Shown here piece by piece: positions 1 to 6,413 of a stretch of DNA of 6,413 nt. Position numbers and translations under genes: made by a program. The notes under the pieces are model-generated. The model worked only from the letters and a program-made list of their open reading frames with translations. It was not told the DNA's origin and made no database searches. Origin of the DNA: Betaproteobacteria bacterium (GTDB taxonomy: Bacteria > Pseudomonadota > Gammaproteobacteria > Burkholderiales > SG8-41). Each line of letters begins with the position of its first letter. Position 1 is the stretch's first letter. The DNA lies in the NCBI GenBank assembly GCA_021300125.1, contig JAJTHX010000305.1:1-6413 (forward strand). Direction: 5' to 3'.

Positions 1-2
1 AC

Positions 3-1049
<1,047 letters not shown>

Positions 1050-1137
1050 TGCCGGCTTGACGGGCGACCGCAACGGGTGATGCACTTGCCGTGCGAAACC
1101 CGGACCGGCCGCTTTTTCTTTGCCTGAAGCCATTCAA

Positions 1138-1782
1138 ATGAGCTCCTATCCGCATCCGATCATTGCCCGCGAAGGCTGGCCGTTCATCGCGTCAACACTG
1201 GCGGTTGCGCTGATTGCCCAGGTGCTGGGCGGTTTTGCCTGGGCCGCCTTCCCCTGGCTGGTGCTGTTGTTCATGCTCCAGTTTTTCCGCGACCCGCCCC
1301 GTGCAATTCCTGCAGATCCGGCCGCTGTGCTGTCGCCTGCTGATGGTCGCATCGTGTCGGTGGAGAAGGCGCGCGACCCCTACCTCGACCGCGAGGCGCT
1401 CAAGATCAGCGTGTTCATGAACGTGTTCAACGCGCACTCGAACCGCATCCCGGTGGACGGCACGGTGATCAAGACCGAGTATTTTTCCGGCAGCTTTCTC
1501 AATGCCGAGCTGGCCAAGGCATCTCTCGAGAACGAGCGTGCGGTGACCTGCCTGCGTACTGCCGCCGGGCACGAGGTGACCTGCGTCCAGGTCGCGGGCC
1601 TCATCGCGCGACGCATCCTCTGTTATGCCAAAACCGGAGACCGTTTCGCCCGTGGCGACCGTTACGGCTTCATCCGTTTCGGTTCGCGTGTCGATGTCTA
1701 CCTGCCCCTGCAGGCGGTGCCGCGGGCCTCGGTCGGCGACAAGGTCCATGCCACCGAATCGGTGTTGGCCGAGCTGGTCTAG
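1138..1782 (+). CDS. psd: Phosphatidylserine decarboxylase proenzyme, short type
   Basis: Decarboxylates phosphatidylserine to phosphatidylethanolamine at the inner membrane. It is a pyruvoyl enzyme made by self-cleavage of a proenzyme. The protein has 214 residues from the ATG at 1138, which gives the family-like start [16 protein letters not shown]; a TTG at 1120 in the same frame would add six unconserved residues. Residues about 14-49 form a hydrophobic hairpin of one or two membrane segments. SPADG (D69) and NVFNAHSNR (H100) match the conserved motifs thought to assist cleavage. RFGSR near the C-terminus holds the cleavage site, G182-S183, where S183 becomes the pyruvoyl group. The ribosome binding site is weak (GAAG at 1126-1129, eight bases off). 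It lies between ilvC and pssA, and its substrate is the product of PssA, 31 nt downstream, which fits co-transcription. Confidence 0.95.
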   Translation: MSSYPHPIIAREGWPFIASTLAVALIAQVLGGFAWAAFPWLVLLFMLQFFRDPPRAIPADPAAVLSPADGRIVSVEKARDPYLDREALKISVFMNVFNAHSNRIPVDGTVIKTEYFSGSFLNAELAKASLENERAVTCLRTAAGHEVTCVQVAGLIARRILCYAKTGDRFARGDRYGFIRFGSRVDVYLPLQAVPRASVGDKVHATESVLAELV

Positions 1783-1813
1783 CCCCGGACGGCCGATGGG
1801 TTAAGATGCATTC

Positions 1814-2638
1814 ATGGCCGAACTGAAAGAACACAAGCAGTTCATCAAGTCCCGCTTCGCGCGGCGTGGCATCTACTGGCTGCCGAACATGTTCACACTG
1901 GCAGCTCTGTTCGCCGGGTTCTATGCCGTGGTGCAGGCGGTGGGTGGCCGTTTCGAGCAGGCTGCGATCGCGATCTTTGTCGCACTTGTGCTCGACGGAC
2001 TTGACGGCCGCATCGCACGGCTGACGCGCACCCAGAGCGACTTTGGCGCAGAGCTCGACAGTCTTTCCGACATGGTGTCCTTCGGCGTGGCGCCGGCGGT
2101 CGTGGTCTATGTCTGGGCGCTCAAGGATTTCGCCGCGATGAAGACAGTACCGCTGCTCGGGCCCTGGCTTTCGACCAAGCTGGGCTGGATCGCGGCCTTC
2201 GTCTACTGTGCCTGCGCCGCGCTGCGGCTGGCGCGCTTCAACACCAACATCGACATCGTCGACAAGCGCTTCTTCCAGGGGCTGCCCAGTCCGGCCGCCG
2301 CTGCGCTGGTGGCCGGACTGGTGCTGGCGATGAGCGAATACCAGGTGCGCGGTGCCGATGTGAAATGGCTGGCGTGGGGGCTGACCCTGGTGGCCGGCCT
2401 GACCATGGTCAGCAACCTGCGCTTTTACAGCGGCAAGGACATCAACCTGCGCAAGAGTGTGTCGTTTTCGGCCGTTGTCGCGATTGCCCTGGGTTTTGTG
2501 CTTCTGATCGCCTTTGCCGGCACCTTGCCGGAAATGCTGTTTACGCTGTTCGTGATCTACGGCCTGTCGGGTTACGCGCTCTGGATTTATGACAGGGTCG
2601 CGCGCAAGCCGGAACAGGCCCCGCCTCAGGACGGCTGA
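1814..2638 (+). CDS. pssA: CDP-diacylglycerol-serine O-phosphatidyltransferase
   Basis: Makes phosphatidylserine from CDP-diacylglycerol and L-serine in the inner membrane; the upstream psd product then decarboxylates it. The complete CDP-alcohol phosphotransferase signature is present at residues 61-86: D61, D64-G65, A68-R69, G78, D82 and D86 with the canonical spacing. The aspartates bind metal and catalyse transfer. RFN (141-143) followed by FFQGLPSPAAAA (153-164) is typical of the serine-specific members of this superfamily. About seven or eight hydrophobic segments span roughly residues 24-258, and the 274-residue protein ends in a short polar tail. The start ATG has only a weak AAGA upstream, 31 nt after psd, so translation may depend on coupling to psd. 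This is the integral-membrane type, not the phospholipase-D-like type found in E. coli. No anomalies seen. Confidence 0.95.
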   Translation: MAELKEHKQFIKSRFARRGIYWLPNMFTLAALFAGFYAVVQAVGGRFEQAAIAIFVALVLDGLDGRIARLTRTQSDFGAELDSLSDMVSFGVAPAVVVYVWALKDFAAMKTVPLLGPWLSTKLGWIAAFVYCACAALRLARFNTNIDIVDKRFFQGLPSPAAAALVAGLVLAMSEYQVRGADVKWLAWGLTLVAGLTMVSNLRFYSGKDINLRKSVSFSAVVAIALGFVLLIAFAGTLPEMLFTLFVIYGLSGYALWIYDRVARKPEQAPPQDG

Positions 2639-2645
2639 GCACGGC

Positions 2646-2674
2646 TTGCGGCGGTTCCTGAAAGCCGCTATATT
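2646..2674 (+). promoter_or_regulatory. Candidate sigma70 promoter for the leuA leader
   Basis: TTGCGG (2646-2651) and TATATT (2669-2674) are separated by exactly 17 bases. The -10 box matches TATAAT in five of six positions, while the -35 box matches TTGACA in only three. Transcription would start near 2681, two to four bases before the ATG of the leader ORF at 2684, so the leader peptide would be read from an almost leaderless mRNA. This agrees with the lack of a Shine-Dalgarno sequence in front of that ATG. It would give leuA its own transcript, separate from ilvC-psd-pssA. No experiment supports it here. Confidence 0.42.
2651..2668 (+). terminator. Possible weak terminator after pssA
   Basis: Twelve bases after the pssA stop, GCGGTT (2651-2656) can pair with AGCCGC (2663-2668) around a six-base loop, giving six pairs including one G-T wobble. 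The bases that follow, TATATTTC, are AT-rich but are not a clean T-run. The stem lies within the spacer and -35 edge of the promoter proposed for the leuA leader, so it could instead be a coincidence of that sequence. A weak or partial terminator is a tentative reading. Confidence 0.25.
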
Positions 2675-2683
2675 TCCTGAATC

Positions 2684-2767
2684 ATGCATTCGTTTCCGCA
2701 GACCCTGATTCCTCATGCCCGCGCTCTCGTGCCGGCCGGTCTGCTGCTGCGCGGCCGCGCGCGCTAA
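2684..2767 (+). CDS. Putative leucine leader peptide upstream of leuA
   Basis: A 27-codon ORF from ATG to TAA lies between pssA and leuA and ends 107 nt before the leuA ATG. Five of its codons encode leucine, and three CTG codons are consecutive at 2741-2749 (codons 20-22), within [10 protein letters not shown] at the C-terminus. The enterobacterial leucine leader peptide LeuL has the same arrangement: a run of leucines (GLLLL) followed by RGR. The function would be sensing leucyl-tRNA: when it is scarce, the ribosome stalls on the CTG run and changes folding or Rho access downstream. There is no ribosome binding site, but a promoter-like element just upstream would place the ATG almost at the 5' end of the RNA. 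Its position before the first enzyme of leucine synthesis is the main support. The ORF is short, so chance occurrence in GC-rich DNA cannot be excluded without conservation data. Confidence 0.6.
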   Translation: MHSFPQTLIPHARALVPAGLLLRGRAR

Positions 2768-2796
2768 CACAACCCCCTCCTCTCTTGCATCACCCC
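2768..2796 (+). promoter_or_regulatory. C-rich, G-poor stretch, possible Rho loading site
   Basis: These 29 bases begin right after the leader-peptide stop codon and contain 17 C, 6 T, 5 A and a single G. The neighbouring DNA is rich in both G and C, so the strand bias is striking. Unstructured, C-rich, G-poor RNA with repeated YC dinucleotides is the known signature of Rho utilisation sites. Placed behind a leader ORF, it could allow Rho-dependent termination before leuA. This is inference from composition; Rho sites have no strict consensus. Confidence 0.32.
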
Positions 2797-2854
2797 GAAC
2801 CGGACCGAACGATCGGCCCGGGCAACCCTGTTATCGGACCGGCATGGCCGGTTC
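2797..2854 (+). promoter_or_regulatory. Competing hairpins in the leuA leader, candidate attenuator
   Basis: Two local stems can form. In the first, CCGGACCG (2800-2807) pairs with CGGCCCGG (2814-2821), seven pairs with one A-C mismatch. In the second, 2836-2843 pairs with 2847-2854 around an ATG loop, eight pairs with one G-T wobble. A third, exclusive pairing joins GAACCGG (2797-2803) to CCGGTTC (2848-2854), seven perfect pairs that would dissolve both. GCCGGTC inside the leader ORF (2735-2741), overlapping the first Leu codon of the CTG run, is also complementary to GACCGGC at 2837-2843. Such alternative pairing is what attenuators use. No T-run follows the last stem, so if it acts it does so with Rho or by affecting the leuA ribosome binding site ten bases downstream. 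Confidence 0.4.
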
Positions 2855-2863
2855 TCATGACCC

Positions 2864-2868
2864 AGAGG
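2864..2868 (+). promoter_or_regulatory. Ribosome binding site of leuA
   Basis: AGAGG lies six bases before the ATG at 2875. It is the only well-spaced Shine-Dalgarno sequence in this region and decides the leuA start over the earlier in-frame TTG at 2785 and ATG at 2857. Confidence 0.75.
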
Positions 2869-2874
2869 TTTGAC

Positions 2875-4416
2875 ATGGCCAAGGAAAAACTCATCATTTT
2901 CGACACCACGATGCGCGACGGCGAACAGAGCCCAGGCGCTTCTATGACCAGGGAAGACAAGCTGCGCATCGCGCGCCAGCTCGAGCGCATGCGTGTGGAC
3001 GTGATTGAGGCCGGCTTTCCCGCGGCCAGCGATGGCGATTTCGAGTCGGTACAGGCGGTGGCGCGTGCGATCAAGGACAGTACCATCTGCGGCCTCGCGC
3101 GTGCCAACGAGAAGGATGTCCGTCGCTGCGGCGAAGCAGTGAAGGTGGCTGCGCTGCCGCGCATCCACACCTTCATCGCGACTTCTCCGATCCACATGGA
3201 GAAGAAGCTGCGCATGGAGCCTTCGCAGGTGATCGACCAGGCCGTGCGGGCGATCAAGTGGGCGCGCGATTACACCGACAACGTCGAATTCTCGGCTGAG
3301 GACGCAGGCCGTTCAGACCTCGATTTCCTGTGCCGCATACTGGAGCAGGTCATCAAGGCTGGCGCGCGAACGATCAACGTGCCCGATACCGTCGGATATA
3401 CGCTGCCTGACCAGTTCGGCAGCCTGATCCGGAATCTGCGCGAGCGTATCCCGAACTCGGACCAGGTGATCTGGTCGGTGCACTGCCACAACGACCTCGG
3501 CCTTGCGGTGGCCAATTCCCTCTCCGCCGTCCAGAACGGCGCGCGGCAGGTGGAGTGCACCATCAACGGCCTGGGAGAGCGGGCGGGCAACGCTTCGCTC
3601 GAGGAAATCGTGATGGCGGTGCGTACAAGGCAGGATCTTTTCCAGTGCGATACCAACATTGATGCCACCCAGATTGTCCCGGCCTCCAAGCTGGTTTCCG
3701 GCATCACCGGCTATCCGGTGCAGCCGAACAAGGCGATTGTCGGCGCCAATGCCTTTGCCCACGAGTCCGGCATCCACCAGGATGGCGTGCTCAAGCACCG
3801 CGAAACCTACGAAATCATGAGCGCGGAGTCGGTGGGCTGGACCACCAACCGGCTGACCCTGGGCAAGCTCTCCGGGCGCAATGCCTTCAAGACCCGCCTG
3901 CAGGAAATCGGCGTCGAACTCGAGTCGGAAGAGGCACTCAATGCCGCCTTCAAACGCTTCAAGGAACTGGCGGACAAGAAGCGGGAGATTTTCGACGAAG
4001 ACCTTCACGCGCTCATCAGCGAGGAAAACCTCGAACATGTCGAGAACGAGCGCTTCAACCTGGTCTCGCTGACCGCCCATTCCGAAACCGGTGAGCAGCC
4101 CTATGCCCGCGTGATCATGTCCGATCAGGGGCGCGAGCGTTCCTCGGAAGCCCACGGCAGCGGGCCTGTGGACGCAGCATTCAAGGCGGTGGAGGCGCTG
4201 GTGGACAGCAAGGCGGAACTGCTGCTCTATTCAGTAAATGCCATCACTACCGGTACTGATGCGCAGGGCGAAGTCACCGTGCGGCTGTCGCGCGATGGCC
4301 GCATCGTTAACGGGCAGGGAGCGGATACCGATATCGTGGTGGCCTCGGCCAAGGCCTATATCAACGCGGTCAACAAGCTCTACGCCAAGTCCGAGCGGCT
4401 CAACCCCCAGCTCTGA
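2875..4416 (+). CDS. leuA: 2-isopropylmalate synthase
   Basis: Catalyses the first committed step of leucine synthesis: acetyl-CoA plus 2-oxoisovalerate to 2-isopropylmalate. The protein has 513 residues from the ATG at 2875 ([19 protein letters not shown]), the usual length of the bacterial enzyme. The N-terminal TIM barrel carries [12 protein letters not shown] at 10-21 with R14 and the metal ligand D15. HCHND at 203-207 supplies the metal ligands H203 and H205, and [11 protein letters not shown] (231-241) contains the ligand N239. HESGIHQDG at 296-304 belongs to the linker subdomain. Residues about 392-510 form the LeuA dimer regulatory domain, which binds leucine for feedback inhibition. 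The oxoisovalerate substrate comes through IlvC, encoded 1.8 kb upstream. Expression is probably also set by the leader region before it. The last five codons and stop lie inside a 37-bp sequence repeated downstream; the protein itself is intact. Confidence 0.98.
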   Translation: MAKEKLIIFDTTMRDGEQSPGASMTREDKLRIARQLERMRVDVIEAGFPAASDGDFESVQAVARAIKDSTICGLARANEKDVRRCGEAVKVAALPRIHTFIATSPIHMEKKLRMEPSQVIDQAVRAIKWARDYTDNVEFSAEDAGRSDLDFLCRILEQVIKAGARTINVPDTVGYTLPDQFGSLIRNLRERIPNSDQVIWSVHCHNDLGLAVANSLSAVQNGARQVECTINGLGERAGNASLEEIVMAVRTRQDLFQCDTNIDATQIVPASKLVSGITGYPVQPNKAIVGANAFAHESGIHQDGVLKHRETYEIMSAESVGWTTNRLTLGKLSGRNAFKTRLQEIGVELESEEALNAAFKRFKELADKKREIFDEDLHALISEENLEHVENERFNLVSLTAHSETGEQPYARVIMSDQGRERSSEAHGSGPVDAAFKAVEALVDSKAELLLYSVNAITTGTDAQGEVTVRLSRDGRIVNGQGADTDIVVASAKAYINAVNKLYAKSERLNPQL

Positions 4417-4433
4417 AACTCGCATGTTGATGC
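4397..4433. repeat. 37-bp direct repeat, copy 1 (leuA 3' end)
   Basis: This copy starts at GGCTCAAC, covers the last five sense codons and stop of leuA with two bases before them, and runs 17 bases past the stop to GTTGATGC. It is identical over 37 bases to 4468-4504. The flanking bases differ on both sides (C versus G before, A versus C after). Because this copy overlaps conserved coding sequence, it is probably the original and the downstream one the duplicate. Confidence 0.95.
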
Positions 4434-4437
4434 ATGG

Positions 4438-4466
4438 ACAACCTGTTGCGGCTCGCAACGTGTTGT
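4438..4466. repeat. 29-nt imperfect palindrome between the repeats, possible bidirectional terminator
   Basis: ACAACCTGTTGCG (4438-4450) and CGCAACGTGTTGT (4454-4466) pair across a GCT loop with eleven Watson-Crick pairs, one T-G wobble and one mismatch. It occupies nearly all of the 34 bases between the two direct repeats. It lies between the convergent genes leuA and the DUF2069 gene, where a stem-loop could end transcription in both directions. Neither strand has a T-run after the stem, so a standard intrinsic terminator is not shown. Confidence 0.6.
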
Positions 4467-4467
4467 G

Positions 4468-4504
4468 GGCTCAACCCCCAGCTCTGAAACTCGCATGTTG
4501 ATGC
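4468..4504. repeat. 37-bp direct repeat, copy 2
   Basis: A perfect copy of 4397-4433, offset by 71 bases, lying in the convergent intergenic region. It repeats the leuA tail codons and stop but has no ORF of its own. It ends with one base left before the stop codon of the minus-strand DUF2069 gene (4506-4508). Copy 1, the 34-bp interval and copy 2 together equal about 1.5 units of a 71-bp tandem duplication. Confidence 0.95.
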
Positions 4505-4505
4505 C

Positions 4506-6071
<1,566 letters not shown>

Positions 6072-6096
<25 letters not shown>

Positions 6097-6413
6097 ATCA
6101 TTGATTTTATTGAATTTTCTATGTCGCCCAAGGCGATGTTTGTGGCCTTGTCGTCGCGCCGGCCCTTGTATTCCGCGACACCGTCCTTGAGTCCGCGCTC
6201 GCCGATCACCACCCGGTGGGGAAGACCAATCAGCTCCATGTCGGCGAACATGACGCCCGGCCGCTCGTCGCGGTTGTCGAGCAGCACGTCGATGCCGGCA
6301 GCAGCAAGCGCATCGTGCAGCCGGTCGGCGGCTTCGCGCACCGCTGCGCTCTTACCGTAACCGATGGGCACGATTGCGACTGCGAATGGCGCAATCGCGG
6401 CGGGGAAGATGAT
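6072..6413 (-). CDS. proS: Prolyl-tRNA synthetase, C-terminal part (cut by window edge)
   Basis: Charges tRNA-Pro with proline in the cytoplasm. The window holds the last 113 codons; the 5' end, with the class II catalytic domain, lies beyond 6413. The frame is open to the edge and begins [21 protein letters not shown], the start of the anticodon-binding domain in bacterial enzymes (GI-x-WP-x-x-IAP-x pattern). [22 protein letters not shown] is followed by [18 protein letters not shown], matching the conserved RPGVKFADADLIGIP and VGERGLK blocks. A GTG at 6371 could be taken for a start but codes for an internal valine of this domain. The gene ends TGA at 6072-6074, inside the transglycosylase coding region. 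It is probably the first gene of this minus-strand run as seen here. Confidence 0.95.
6104..6131 (-). promoter_or_regulatory. Possible promoter inside proS for the transglycosylase gene
   Basis: On the minus strand TTGGGC (6126-6131) and TAAAAT (6104-6109) are spaced by 16 bases. The -10 box matches in five of six positions and the -35 in three. It lies in an AT-rich patch (about 6097-6122) unusual for this GC-rich window. Transcription would begin almost at the transglycosylase ATG (6096), which lacks a ribosome binding site. The AT-rich patch may equally reflect the Ile, Lys and Asn codons at the proS C-terminus. Confidence 0.22.

Noticed and set aside
1057..1085. Promoter before psd starting with TTGACG at 1057
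   Set aside because: The -35 box is good, but no acceptable -10 box lies 16-18 bases downstream.
1051..1120. Intrinsic terminator between ilvC and psd ending in CTTTTTCTTT
   Set aside because: A T-run exists at 1113-1117, but the only nearby stems are four or five pairs and are not adjacent to it. Termination there is not supported, though attenuation between the genes cannot be excluded.
1670..2770. 366-codon open frame on the minus strand opposite psd and pssA
   Set aside because: Low-complexity Arg, His and Gln-rich translation with no recognisable domain; it mirrors the codon bias of the well-supported pssA on the other strand.
2785..2874. Upstream TTG start for leuA adding 30 residues
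   Set aside because: No ribosome binding site, the added residues do not belong to the family, and AGAGG supports the ATG at 2875.
3313..4155. 280-codon open frame on the minus strand opposite leuA
   Set aside because: It lies wholly inside leuA, shows no family motif, and long antisense frames are expected in GC-rich genes.
4397..4504. CRISPR-like unit: 37-bp repeat, 34-bp spacer, 37-bp repeat
   Set aside because: The sizes fall in the CRISPR range, but there are only two copies, the first is coding sequence of leuA, the 'spacer' is a palindrome, and no cas gene is present.
4398..4504. Integron attC-like site (GCTCAAC and GTTGATG core-like ends)
   Set aside because: GCTCAAC fits RYYYAAC, but GTTGATG does not fit GTTRRRY, and the sequence overlaps a housekeeping gene with no integrase or cassettes nearby.

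Overview
The window looks like core chromosome of a GC-rich betaproteobacterium. The protein sequences and two gene neighbourhoods point there: ilvC-psd-pssA-leuA on the plus strand, and proS, lytic transglycosylase, WrbA-like protein and DUF2069 protein on the minus strand. I would guess a Rhodocyclales or Nitrosomonadales relative, but the order is an inference from memory of gene order, not from a search.

Plus strand, 33-4416: four complete genes. ilvC (ketol-acid reductoisomerase) and leuA (2-isopropylmalate synthase) belong to branched-chain amino acid synthesis. Between them sit psd and pssA, the two steps that make phosphatidylethanolamine from CDP-diacylglycerol and serine. ilvC, psd and pssA run together with gaps of 88 and 31 nt. 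leuA is set apart by a 236-nt leader. That leader holds a sigma70-like promoter, a 27-codon ORF with three consecutive Leu CTG codons followed by RGR, a C-rich G-poor stretch and several competing stems. I read it as a leucine-responsive attenuation region; this is the most interesting regulatory feature of the window.

Convergent junction, 4397-4505: the last 20 bases of leuA and the 17 bases after them are repeated perfectly (37 of 37) 71 nt downstream. The second copy ends one base short of the minus-strand gene's stop codon. A 29-nt imperfect palindrome nearly fills the 34-nt interval between the copies.

Minus strand, 6413-4506 (transcribed right to left): the 3' end of proS (cut by the window edge), a small exported lytic transglycosylase overlapping proS by 25 nt, a WrbA-like flavoprotein, and a four-helix DUF2069 membrane protein that overlaps the flavoprotein gene by ATGA. 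The tight packing suggests one transcript. The genes have no obvious common pathway.

I see no mobile element, phage gene, defence system, tRNA or rRNA. All protein-coding genes are ordinary family members with their key residues intact. The novelty, if any, lies in the leuA leader and in the repeat-palindrome-repeat structure.
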